NCBI RefSeq assembly: GCF_023617245.1 | Contig: NZ_CP067396.1 | Coordinates: 2,914,001 to 2,978,000, forward strand | Source of the DNA: Lysobacter enzymogenes | GTDB lineage: Bacteria > Pseudomonadota > Gammaproteobacteria > Xanthomonadales > Xanthomonadaceae | Length of the DNA: 64,000 bases | Direction of reading: 5' to 3' | Shown: one piece after another, positions 1-7,309 of the stretch | Numbering within the stretch: position 1 is the first letter of the stretch | Layout: each line of letters starts with the position of its first letter | Notes under the pieces: model-generated | Told to the model about the DNA's origin: nothing | What the model saw: only the letters and a program-made list of their open reading frames with translations | Database searches by the model: none | Position numbers and translations under genes: made by a program

Positions 1-680
1 TGGTGGCCGAGGACAGCCCGATCAACCGCGAACTGATCCGTCGCCAGTTGCTCGAACTCGGCCATGCCAGCCGGGTGTGCGCCAGCGGCCGCGAGGCGCT
101 GGCGGCGCTGCGCGAGGGCGGCTTCGATCTGCTGCTGAGCGACTGCCAGATGCCGCAACCCGACGGTTACCAACTGGCCCGCGCGATCCGCGCCGAGGAG
201 GCGCGCGGCGGCGGCGCGCGCCTGGCGATCGTGGCGGTCACCGCCAGCGCCTTGCCCGAGCAGCTCGAGCGTTGCCATGCGGCCGGGATGGACGATTGCC
301 TGGTCAAGCCGGTGCGGCTGGGCGAGCTGGAACGGGCGCTGCGGCGCTGGTTGCCGACGCCGGAGCAGGCGCCGGCGCAGGCCGAGCCGGACCGCGCGGG
401 CTTGCGCGCGGTGTTGCCGCTGTTGCTGCGCGAGTTGCCGCGCGAGCGCGAGGGCATCGCCGGGGCGCTGCGCGCCGAAGACGCGGTCGCGCTGGCGGCG
501 GCGCTGCACCGCTGCGCCGGCGCCATCGCCTTGTACGACGCTCAGGCGGCGGCGCGCGCGCAGGCGCTGGAGTTGCAACTGGCGCAGCGGCCGTTGCCGG
601 AATCGGCCGCGCAGGTGGCGGCCTTGCTGGAGGAGCTGGCCGGATTGCAGCGGCGCTGGGAAGCGCTGGCCGAGGCCTAG
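1..680 (+). CDS. Hybrid sensor kinase C-terminal part: receiver plus HPt domain (partial)
   Basis: The reading frame is open at the window edge, so this is the C-terminal end of a larger protein, probably a hybrid histidine kinase. The visible part begins in a receiver domain: an acidic pair (AEDSP) opens it, the phospho-acceptor Asp lies in LLLSDCQMPQPDG (residue 47 counted from the GTG at base 3), and the conserved Lys is in DDCLVKP. A linker of about 20 residues follows, then an alpha-helical HPt-like domain with HRCAGA, where the His would be the phosphotransfer residue (the usual family motif is HxLKG). The protein would pass phosphate from receiver to HPt and on to a separate regulator. 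The kinase core is outside the window, so the signal is unknown. Confidence 0.85.
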   Translation, partial: VAEDSPINRELIRRQLLELGHASRVCASGREALAALREGGFDLLLSDCQMPQPDGYQLARAIRAEEARGGGARLAIVAVTASALPEQLERCHAAGMDDCLVKPVRLGELERALRRWLPTPEQAPAQAEPDRAGLRAVLPLLLRELPREREGIAGALRAEDAVALAAALHRCAGAIALYDAQAAARAQALELQLAQRPLPESAAQVAALLEELAGLQRRWEALAEA

Positions 681-687
681 CGCCGTT

Positions 688-1116
688 TCAGTGGCGGGCG
701 TCGCCGGCGTCGGCGACGACGTTGAGCGCGGGCGGCGGGTCGATCGCCAGCTCTTTCTCCAATTCCTCGCGGAACTGCTCGGAGCTCAGTCCGCGCTCGG
801 CCAGTTCCTGGTCGGCGGCGCGGCGCAACGCGCTGGAGCAGCCCAGGCTGACCTGGCGGCCTTCGCGCCGGTGCAGCGACGCGGCGCGTTCGAGCAGGGC
901 CAGCACCCGCGCCGCGCTCTCGGAGCCGCCGACGATGCGGCCGCCCAGGCCCAGGGTCCATTCGCCGTCGCGGCGGACGATGCCGCCGAGCAGGCGGCCG
1001 TCGGTATCGCGCAGCTCCGCGTGCGGCTCGATGCTGGCGCCCACCGCCGCGACCGGACGGGCGCGGGCGAGTTTGCGCTTCTTGGCGTCGCGACGGGCCT
1101 TGGAGTTGATCGACAT
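688..1116 (-). CDS. Hypothetical small protein with basic N-terminus
   Basis: A 142-residue protein I do not recognise. It starts with a strongly basic stretch (MSINSKARRDAKKRK) and continues with a soluble, mixed alpha/beta-looking part (GRLLGGIVRRDGEWTLGLGG) and a helical acidic C-terminus rich in Leu/Glu. There is no signal peptide or membrane segment. It converges with the preceding sensor gene, leaving a gap of only seven bases. The basic head could bind nucleic acid or ribosomes, but that is only a guess. Codon use matches the host, so it looks like a resident gene. Confidence 0.7.
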   Translation of the reverse strand: MSINSKARRDAKKRKLARARPVAAVGASIEPHAELRDTDGRLLGGIVRRDGEWTLGLGGRIVGGSESAARVLALLERAASLHRREGRQVSLGCSSALRRAADQELAERGLSSEQFREELEKELAIDPPPALNVVADAGDARH

Positions 1117-1247
1117 GGCTGGCTCCTCGGCCGCGATGATGGCTTGAGCGACATCATAGCCGCGCGTTTGCGGGGGCCCAAGCCGAGTGCGGCGGCAGGG
1201 GAGTGCGACGCAGTGCGCCGTTCAGCGAGTGCGTGGCGGCTGGGAGG

Positions 1248-1487
1248 AAGGCGTCGGGCCTGAAGGCCCTCCCACAACAGCGAAGGCGGCCGGCTTCGGC
1301 AAAGCTGGCTGGCTCCAGTAAAGCTCGCTGGCTCTACAAAGCTGGCCGTCTCTACAAAACTGGCCGTCTCTATATAGCTGGCCGGTTCCAGTAAGGCTGG
1401 CTGGCTCTATTCAAAGCTGGCTGGCTCTATCTGCGGCGATGTGCGGCCCGACCGCTGTCGTGGGAGGGCCTTCAGGCCCGACGCTTT
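1248..1487. repeat. Inverted pair of REP-like elements around the tandem repeats
   Basis: Two 35-base arms at 1248-1282 and 1453-1487 are reverse complements of each other at about 33 of 35 positions. Each arm is itself a small hairpin built on GGGCCTGAAGGCCC. This matches the style of the abundant extragenic palindromic repeats of Lysobacter and Xanthomonas (GTGGGAGGGCCTTCAGGCCC core). The pair encloses the tandem repeat array at 1301-1430. The whole lies in a gene-free gap of about 470 bases between two convergent genes, where REP pairs usually sit. Confidence 0.75.
1301..1430. repeat. Degenerate tandem repeat array, about 7 units of 17-20 bases
   Basis: Seven successive units resemble AAAGCTGGCTGGCTCTAC. 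Variants replace GGCTGG by GGCCGT or GGCCGG, and the tail is CTCTAC, CCAGT or CTCTAT. Unit lengths vary from 17 to 20 bases, so a coding frame is not kept. The array fills most of the space between the two inverted REP-like arms. No function can be read from it. Confidence 0.7.
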
Positions 1488-1584
1488 CCTTTCGGATCGC
1501 CACGGAACTTCCGGTATCGGCTCCGCCGCTCGCCACAAACTCCCAGGACCGGCTCCGCTATGAAGCGGAGCCGGTCCGGCCGGG

Positions 1585-2349
1585 TCAGTGCCGGTGCGAT
1601 CGGCCGTCGCGGTGGGTGTGCGCGTCCTCGGTCGGTGGCGCGGCCTTGGCGCTGTCCCGCGGTGCGGGCGGATGCGCGTCGTCGTGCGTATGCGCATGTC
1701 CGCCGGCGCCGGCATCGCCCGCGCCGGCGTCGTGTCCCTGCGCATCGTCCGCGCCGGACCGGGCGTCGTCGCCATGCGCATGCCTGCCCATGGCGCCATG
1801 CCCGGACGCGTCCTCGCCGCCGCCGTGCGAATGGCCGTCGCTGCGCGCGACCAGTTCGCGATAGCCCTGCGCGTCCAGCGAAGGCAGCCGGCCGAGGAAG
1901 GCGACCAGGTCCCACAGGTGGGCGTCGTCCATGCTGCCGCCCCAAGCCGGCATGCCCGAGGCCTTGATGCCGTGCTTGATCGTCCAGAACGCGGACGCGG
2001 CATCGACTTCGCGCCGCGACAGGTTCGGCGGCGCCGGATACAGCCCGCGCGACAGTTCGCTGGGACCGGCGCCCGGGGTCAGGTGGCAGCCGGCGCACAT
2101 CGCCGCGTAGTTGCCGGCGCCGCGGCGCACGCGTTCGGCGTCGTCGAGATCGGCCGGCACCGCGATCGCGCTCGCGCGCGTCGCCACCGAACGCGCGCGC
2201 GCGTACTCGAGCACGGCGTACACCGGCCGCGTGTGCGGCGCGTCGGCGCCGACGTCATAGATTCCCGACCACAGCGCCGCGACGCCGGCTGCGCCCGCGG
2301 TCAAGACCGCGCCGCCCAGCCACAGGCCGGTTCGAAGGAAAGCGTTCAT
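1585..2349 (-). CDS. Cytochrome c with His-rich C-terminal tail, copper operon
   Basis: A 254-residue periplasmic c-type cytochrome anchored by an N-terminal hydrophobic segment (LWLGGAVLTAGAAGVAALW). A single haem site CAGCH lies near residue 86, and a plausible axial Met is in SGMPAWGG. The last 80 or so residues are not cytochrome-like: a low-complexity tail of repeated His-Gly/Asp motifs (HSHGGG, HAHGDD, HAHTHDD, HTHRDGRSHRH), probably a metal-binding extension. The gene sits just downstream of copB (12-base gap) on the same strand and is probably co-transcribed with the copper genes. An electron-transfer role with the CopA oxidase is inferred from position only. Confidence 0.85.
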   Translation of the reverse strand: MNAFLRTGLWLGGAVLTAGAAGVAALWSGIYDVGADAPHTRPVYAVLEYARARSVATRASAIAVPADLDDAERVRRGAGNYAAMCAGCHLTPGAGPSELSRGLYPAPPNLSRREVDAASAFWTIKHGIKASGMPAWGGSMDDAHLWDLVAFLGRLPSLDAQGYRELVARSDGHSHGGGEDASGHGAMGRHAHGDDARSGADDAQGHDAGAGDAGAGGHAHTHDDAHPPAPRDSAKAAPPTEDAHTHRDGRSHRH

Positions 2350-2361
2350 CGGCGCGCTCCT

Positions 2362-3501
2362 TCAGAACCACAGCCGCACGCCGGCGACCAGGCGGGTGTC
2401 CTCGATCCGTTCGCCGTGCGCGCGCCGGTAGTCGGCGGTGTCGCCGAACGCGCGCTCCCAGCTCACGCCGATATACGGCGCGAACTTGCGGCTGAACTCG
2501 TAGCGCAGGCGCAGCCCGGCTTCGGCGCTGCTGAGGCCGGCGCCGGTCTCGCGGCGCGGATCGTCCTTGCCGTAGAACTCGACTTCGACCAGCGGCTGCA
2601 GGATCAGGCGGTTGGTCAGCAGCAGCTCGTACTCGGCCTCCAGGTTGAGCGCGCTCTGGCCGCGTTCGCCGAGGTAGGCGGTGGCGGACACTTCGAACTT
2701 GTACGGCGACAGCCCCTGCAGACCGAACGCGGCCCAGGTCTGCGAACGCTCGGGGCGGAAGTCGTGGCGCACGCCGGCGACCACGTCCCACCACGGCGAG
2801 ATCGCGCGGCCGTACAGCGCCTCCAGGTTGGCCGATTCGGTGCGGCCGTCCTCGCGCTCGCCTTCGCTGCGCAGCCACAGGCGGTCGGTGTCGTTGCCGA
2901 ACCAGGCCTGGCCTTCCCAGGCCTGGGCGCTGCCGTGTTCGGCATCGACCGCTTCCAGGCGGTTGAACACCACCATGCGGCCGAACTCGGGCGCGTGCTG
3001 CATGTGCAGGCTGATCGGCGGGAACGCGGCGGCGCGGTCGGCGTCGGTGACCGCGGGGATCGGCTCGCGCGGTCGCTGCGGCGCGTCGGTGCGCGGCGCG
3101 GCGCCGTGGCCCATCTGCGAATGGTCCATTTTCGAATGGTCCATTTTCGAATGGTCCATTTTCGAATGGTCCATCTGCGAGTGGTCCATCTTGGAGCGAT
3201 CCATCGCCGCGTCCGGCTCGGATGCGGCGGCAGGCGCCGCAGGGCCGGAGTGGTCCATCCTGGAATGATCCATCTGCGAGTGGTTCACCTGCGCAGCGGC
3301 CGCTTTCGACTGCGCGGCGGCCGTCTTCGCCGGCGTTTTCTTGCCGGTGTACGAATGGTTCATTCGCGAACGATCCATTGCGGCCGCGGGCGCCGCGTCG
3401 GTCGCATGCGCGGCATGATCGTGCTGCTGTGCGCCGGCGACGCCGGCGAACGACAGCGCCAGGGCCAGGGCGGAGCGGGGCAGGCGTGCGGTCGTCTTCA
3501 T
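2362..3501 (-). CDS. copB: Copper resistance protein CopB, outer membrane
   Basis: A 379-residue CopB-family protein. A signal peptide (about residues 1-25, ending GVAGAQQ) precedes a Met/His-rich region in which MDHSKMDHS units recur about ten times; these are typical Cu(I)/Cu(II) ligands. From about residue 165 it becomes the beta-rich outer-membrane domain of the family, ending in the classic C-terminal aromatic (VRLWF). The start ATG overlaps the copA stop as ATGA, so the two are translationally coupled. CopB is thought to bind or shuttle copper at the outer membrane. The repeat-coding DNA is itself a 15-base minisatellite (3114-3205), so length variation between strains is likely. Confidence 0.93.
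   Translation of the reverse strand: MKTTARLPRSALALALSFAGVAGAQQHDHAAHATDAAPAAAMDRSRMNHSYTGKKTPAKTAAAQSKAAAAQVNHSQMDHSRMDHSGPAAPAAASEPDAAMDRSKMDHSQMDHSKMDHSKMDHSKMDHSQMGHGAAPRTDAPQRPREPIPAVTDADRAAAFPPISLHMQHAPEFGRMVVFNRLEAVDAEHGSAQAWEGQAWFGNDTDRLWLRSEGEREDGRTESANLEALYGRAISPWWDVVAGVRHDFRPERSQTWAAFGLQGLSPYKFEVSATAYLGERGQSALNLEAEYELLLTNRLILQPLVEVEFYGKDDPRRETGAGLSSAEAGLRLRYEFSRKFAPYIGVSWERAFGDTADYRRAHGERIEDTRLVAGVRLWF
3114..3205 (-). repeat. 15-base minisatellite inside copB
   Basis: Near-perfect direct repeats of CGAATGGTCCATTTT and variants encode the MDHSK/MDHSQ units of CopB. Three consecutive units are identical, and neighbouring ones differ at one to four bases. The repeat length is a multiple of three, so slippage would change the number of copper-binding units without breaking the frame. 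Confidence 0.8.
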
Positions 3502-5333
3502 TCTTCGACCCTCACTTCGCGCATCATGCCCGCTTCCATGTGGTAGAGCAGGTGGCAGTGGAAGGCCCAGCGGCCGAGCGCGTCGGCGCGCACGCGGTAG
3601 CTGCGGCGCGTTCCCGGCGGCATGTCGACGGTGTGCTTGCGCACCTGGAATTCCTGCTTGTCGTTCTCCAGGTCGCTCCACAGGCCGTGCAGGTGGATCG
3701 GGTGGGTCATCATGGTGTCGTTGACCAGGACGATGCGCAGCCGCTCGCCGTAGGTCAGCCGAATGGGTTCCGCGCCCATGAATTTCTGCCCGTCGAAGGA
3801 CCAGGCGAACTTCTCCATGTGGCCGGTGAGGTGCAACTCGATCTCGCGGCCGGGTTCGCGGCCGTCCGGGTCGGGGAACACGCTGTGCAGGTCGGCGTAG
3901 GTCAGCACCTTGCGGCCGTTGCCGCGCAGGCCGATGCCGGGGTCGTCGAGCTTGGGCGATACGCTCATCGCGCGCATGTCGATCAGGCGCTCGTCGCCGC
4001 CCGGTTTCGCGCCGGCGCCGTGGTTCATGCCGGCTTGGTCCATGCCGGCCATGCCGTTGCCGCCGCCCATGTTGGCGCCGCAGCCGCCTTCCATGCCCTT
4101 GGACTTGGCGCCGCCCATGTTGCCGCCGCAACCGCCCTCCATGCCCTTCATCTGCGACATGTCGTGGCCGCCGTGCCCGCCCATGCCGCCGTGGCCCATG
4201 TCCTCCATGGTCAGCAGCGGGCGCGGATCGGTGCGCGGCACCTCCGCTTCCAGTCCCTGGCGCACCGCCAGGGTGCCGCGCACGTAGCCGGTGCGGGCGT
4301 TGTCCTGGCAGAAGATCGTGTAGGCGTCCTGGCCGGACGGCTCGACGATGACGTCGTAGGTCTCGGCCACGGCGATGCGGAACTCGTCGACGCTGACCGG
4401 ATGCACCGGCATGCCGTCGGCGGCGACCACGGTCATCTTCAGGCCGGGGATGCGCACGTCGAAGTAGGTCATCGCCGAGCCGTTGACGAAGCGCAGCAGC
4501 ACCTTCTCGCCGGGCTTGAACAGGCCGGTCCAGTTGCCGGCCGGGGTGGCGCCGTTGAGCAGGTAGGTGTAGGTGTGGCCGTTGACGTCGGACAGGTCGG
4601 TCGGGGTCATGCGCATGCGGCCCCATTCGCCGCGGTCGCGCAGGGTCGCGGCCAGGCCCTTGTCGCGCACGTCGCGCAGCGCGTCGCCGACGGTGCGCTT
4701 GTAGTAGTTGTCGTAGCTGGACATCTGCTTGAGCCGGCGGAACAGCGCGGCCGGTTCCAGGTCGGTCCAGTCCGACAGCAGCAGTACGTGCTCGCGGTCG
4801 TAGCGGTAGGGATGCGGCTCGCGCGGATCGATGACGATCGCGCCGTACAGGCCGGCCTGTTCCTGGAACAGCGAGTGGCTGTGGTACCAGTAGGTGCCGG
4901 ACTGGCCGACCCGGAAGCGATAGACGTAGCTCTCGCCGGGGCGGATGCCGTCGAAGCTCAGGCCCGGCACGCCGTCCATGTTGGCCGGCAGGATCAGCCC
5001 GTGCCAATGGATCGAAGTCATGCCCTCGCGCAGGCGGTTGGCCACGCGCAGGGTCACGGTGTCGCCTTCGCGCCAGCGCAGGATCGGCGCCGGCAGGCTG
5101 CCGTTGACGGTCACCGCCGGGCGCACGCGGCCGGTGAAGTTGACCTGGGTGGCGCCGATGTCGAGATCGAATTCGGTGCCGCTGAGAACGCGCGGGGCGT
5201 GCGCCATCGGCGCGGCGAACGCGCCGCGCCACAGGCCGCTGCCGGCGATGGCGCCGCCGGCGGCGAGGCCGGCGACGAAGCGGCGGCGGCTGCGGTCGAG
5301 CGGCGCGCCGTAAGGGGGAATGCGTGAATTCAT
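3498..5333 (-). CDS. copA: Copper resistance multicopper oxidase CopA
   Basis: A 611-residue periplasmic multicopper oxidase (PcoA/CopA family) that oxidises Cu(I) and sequesters copper. I start it at the ATG at 5333, preceded by GGAAGG, not at a longer upstream frame. This puts a twin-arginine signal (DRSRRRFVAG) near the N-terminus. Copper-site motifs are intact: HWHGLILPANMDG, GTYWYHSHS, HPIHLHG and the T1-site HCHLLYHMEAGMM at the C-terminus. A Met/Gly/His-rich insert (repeats of MEGGCGGNMGG and MGHGGMGGHGGH) lies around residues 375-450, as in other CopA proteins. It is followed by copB with an ATGA overlap and preceded by copL. Confidence 0.96.
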   Translation of the reverse strand: MNSRIPPYGAPLDRSRRRFVAGLAAGGAIAGSGLWRGAFAAPMAHAPRVLSGTEFDLDIGATQVNFTGRVRPAVTVNGSLPAPILRWREGDTVTLRVANRLREGMTSIHWHGLILPANMDGVPGLSFDGIRPGESYVYRFRVGQSGTYWYHSHSLFQEQAGLYGAIVIDPREPHPYRYDREHVLLLSDWTDLEPAALFRRLKQMSSYDNYYKRTVGDALRDVRDKGLAATLRDRGEWGRMRMTPTDLSDVNGHTYTYLLNGATPAGNWTGLFKPGEKVLLRFVNGSAMTYFDVRIPGLKMTVVAADGMPVHPVSVDEFRIAVAETYDVIVEPSGQDAYTIFCQDNARTGYVRGTLAVRQGLEAEVPRTDPRPLLTMEDMGHGGMGGHGGHDMSQMKGMEGGCGGNMGGAKSKGMEGGCGANMGGGNGMAGMDQAGMNHGAGAKPGGDERLIDMRAMSVSPKLDDPGIGLRGNGRKVLTYADLHSVFPDPDGREPGREIELHLTGHMEKFAWSFDGQKFMGAEPIRLTYGERLRIVLVNDTMMTHPIHLHGLWSDLENDKQEFQVRKHTVDMPPGTRRSYRVRADALGRWAFHCHLLYHMEAGMMREVRVEE

Positions 5334-5508
5334 TGGACCTTCCGTGCCGTTGCCGGCGAGTGGGAAGCGCCGCGATCTGGATCGCGGCAAGCGATGCGAG
5401 GGCCGGCCGGGTGGCGGCGCGGCGCGCGTGCGAGCGAACGGCGACGGCGCGCGGCGTTCGCCGCGGGCGCGTACGGCCGTGGGCCGGCGCAGGGCCGGCG
5501 GTCGCGAA

Positions 5509-5964
5509 TCAGGCGATGGGCGGGCGGATCGGCAGGCTCAGCACGCCGCTGGGCGGCGCGTGCGCGTTCGGCAGCGCCGGCGCGATTTCGTCCAGGCGCG
5601 GCGGCAACGGCACGACCGCGTGGGCGATGCTGGCGGCCTGCAGGCAATCGCACTGGCAAGCGAATTTGCCGCAGCAGTCGCCCTCGTGCGGGGCGGCCGG
5701 GTCGCCGGGGTGCGGCGTGGAATCGGGCATGGAGCCGGGCGCGGCGCCGTGATGCTGCATCGGGCCATCGGCATGCGCCATCGCCGGCAGGTCCATGCCT
5801 TCGTGGCAGTCGGCCATCGCCGGGTCCGCGGCGGGCGCGGCCGTCATCGCCGTATGCGGGCCCATCGCGTGGCCGCCGCTGGCGATCATCGCCGCCGACG
5901 CGTAGCCGTTGAGGCTCAACGCGACGATCAGCGACAGGCGCAGCAGCAGCGAAAGAAAGGACAT
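5509..5964 (-). CDS. copL: CopL-family metal-binding regulatory protein
   Basis: A 151-residue secreted protein with a hydrophobic leader (LSLLLRLSLIVALSLNGYASA) and then a Met/His/Cys-rich body (DCHEGMDLPAMAHADG, GDCCGKFACQCDCLQ). In Xanthomonas, copL is the first gene of copLAB and is needed for copper-induced expression of copAB. Here it has the same order and strand, 175 bases upstream of copA. The cluster CCGKFACQCDC is the most distinctive feature and probably binds metal. How it acts on expression (protein or leader-like effect) cannot be told from the sequence. Confidence 0.85.
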   Translation of the reverse strand: MSFLSLLLRLSLIVALSLNGYASAAMIASGGHAMGPHTAMTAAPAADPAMADCHEGMDLPAMAHADGPMQHHGAAPGSMPDSTPHPGDPAAPHEGDCCGKFACQCDCLQAASIAHAVVPLPPRLDEIAPALPNAHAPPSGVLSLPIRPPIA

Positions 5965-6069
5965 GCGCGAGGGCGGGGCAAGTGGAGTGCGATGGGAGCG
6001 GCGAACGGCGGCGAGACGCGGTCACGCGGTCGAACGAAGCTCATTGTGCACGCAATGGCCGGCGATGGT

Positions 6070-6095
6070 GCAACCTTCCTGAGTAGGAAGGTTGC
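6070..6095. promoter_or_regulatory. Perfect inverted repeat upstream of copL, candidate copper operator
   Basis: GCAACCTTCCT and AGGAAGGTTGC form an 11-base perfect inverted repeat around a 4-base centre (GAGT), about 105 bases upstream of the copL start. The half-sites ACCTTCC/GGAAGGT are those of CueR/MerR-type copper operators, but here they are six bases apart where CueR sites usually have seven. There is no T-run, so it is not a typical terminator. No other gene needs an operator here except copL (minus) or the more distant crcB (plus). Confidence 0.5.
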
Positions 6096-6228
6096 GTGCG
6101 GCGTTCATTTCGGCGCGCCGCCGAGGGTTCGCGACACCATCGTTTCGCCCGCTGCCGGCAGGGCCGGGAGCGGGCGCGACCGGCGCCGACCCCGCGCTTG
6201 TTCGCGGATTTGCCGCTGCGGTAGCATG

Positions 6229-6299
6229 ACCGGCGGAGATGGCATTCCTCCGGTCCTGTCGCGACAGGCGAACCGCCGCCAAGGCTGATGATGCCTGCC
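6229..6299 (+). ncRNA. Fluoride riboswitch (crcB motif)
   Basis: The leader of the fluoride-channel gene folds like the crcB motif. A short P1 stem pairs GGAG (6235-6238) with CTCC (6248-6251). The loop contains GGCAT (6241-6245), which can form the pseudoknot with ATGCC (6291-6295). Between them is a hairpin CTGTC/GACAG (6256-6267). The highly conserved GGCTGATGATGCCTGCC segment follows at 6283-6299. The element ends about 90 bases before crcB, the expected arrangement for fluoride-induced expression. Confidence 0.88.
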
Positions 6300-6387
6300 C
6301 ACCCCGGACCGCGGGTGCGCAGGCGTGTCGCCGTCCAGTCGATACCCGCCGCGCGCGCTCCTTGCAAACCGTGAGGAGTCCGAGCGC

Positions 6388-6792
6388 GTGGATGGCATGT
6401 CGGCTGTGAGCATCTTCATCGGCGCGGGCCTGGGCGCGTTGTTGCGCTGGTGGCTCGGCCTGGCCCTGAACCCGCTGTTCCCGACCGTTCCGATGGGCAC
6501 CCTGGCCGCCAACGCCCTGGGCGGGTTGTTGATGGGCGTGCTGATGGCGGTGTTCGCCCAATACGAAACCCTGCCGCTGGCCTTGCGGCTGGCCCTGACC
6601 ACCGGCTTTCTCGGCGGCCTGACCACGTTTTCGACGTTCTCGGCCGAGACGTCCAGCCTGCTGTTGCGCGGCGAGTACGGCTGGGCCGGGGCGATCGTGG
6701 CCGCGCACGTCGGCGCTTCGCTGCTGGCGACGCTGGCCGGGGTGATGGCGGTGCGCGGACTGTTGCGGTGGCTGGCGGGCGCGGCGGCATGA
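6388..6792 (+). CDS. crcB: Fluoride ion channel CrcB/Fluc
   Basis: A 134-residue four-helix membrane protein of the CrcB/Fluc family, which exports fluoride as a dual-topology dimer. Recognisable features are GAGLGALLRWW near the N-terminus, the pore-lining GTLAANALGGLLMG, and TTGFLGGLTTFSTFSAE, the family's signature phenylalanine/threonine segment. I start at GTG 6388, nine bases after GAGGAG; ATG 6397 is an alternative. The fluoride riboswitch just upstream gives independent support for the function and indicates induction by fluoride. Confidence 0.95.
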   Translation: MDGMSAVSIFIGAGLGALLRWWLGLALNPLFPTVPMGTLAANALGGLLMGVLMAVFAQYETLPLALRLALTTGFLGGLTTFSTFSAETSSLLLRGEYGWAGAIVAAHVGASLLATLAGVMAVRGLLRWLAGAAA

Positions 6793-7309
6793 ACGGCGCG
6801 CGCCCGCGCCTGTCCGCTCAGAAGTGCCGCAAGCGCCGCGGCCCGCCGGCTCGGCGATGACGGCCGCGACGTCGTCGGCGCGCCGGCGCGGATCGCTCGC
6901 GGTCGGCGTCATGGTTCGCGGATGCGTGTCGTGCGAGTGAAAGCGCGATAGAGGTCGCAAACCGGATTTGTACGGCTGTGATGCCTATCGCATCGATCGG
7001 CCGCCGCGTCCGGCATATGCGCACACGCGGCCGTACGCGCGATTTCGTTCATCCCGCGCACGGCGCGCAAGCGCTTGCCCGGCCCAGCGCAAGTGGCATA
7101 ATTCCCACTCACACGGACGACGTACTCACGGCTCGTCCATTTCCGGCCAGCCGGCGTTCCCGCCCGCAAGCTCTCGACCCCAGAGCCTGCAGGTGCCTCT
7201 TGAACGCATTCTCCCGCGCGGCTTGCGCGACGCCAGCTTTCCGTTTTTCGCCTTTCTCGTTCCACGATCCTCGCGGCGATCGCGCCGTCGCGCGCGCAGG
7301 AGCGCGGCG
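6793..7309 (+). promoter_or_regulatory. Intergenic region with probable siderophore operon promoter
   Basis: No convincing gene is present in these 517 bases. A possible sigma-70 promoter for the siderophore operon is TTGCCC (7075-7080) and CATAAT (7097-7102), 16 bases apart. The -35 element lies in the palindrome GCAAGCGCTTGC (7067-7078), and the -10 lies inside AGTGG-N8-CCACT (7091-7108). I see no clear AT-rich Fur box here, although such an operon would be expected to be iron-repressed. If the promoter is right, the leader before the first gene is about 200 bases. Confidence 0.4.

Noticed and set aside
3114..3205. Short regularly spaced repeats that could suggest a CRISPR array
   Set aside because: The repeats are contiguous 15-mers without spacers and encode the MDHS units of CopB.
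1588..3546. Long plus-strand frame (652 codons) through the copper region
   Set aside because: It is the antisense shadow of the cytochrome and copB genes, which have clear motifs. The shadow is an artefact of high GC and the 15-base copB repeats.
6789..6860. A 23-codon frame overlapping the end of crcB
   Set aside because: The peptide is almost only Arg, Pro, Ala and Gly, has no ribosome site of its own and looks like random GC-rich translation.
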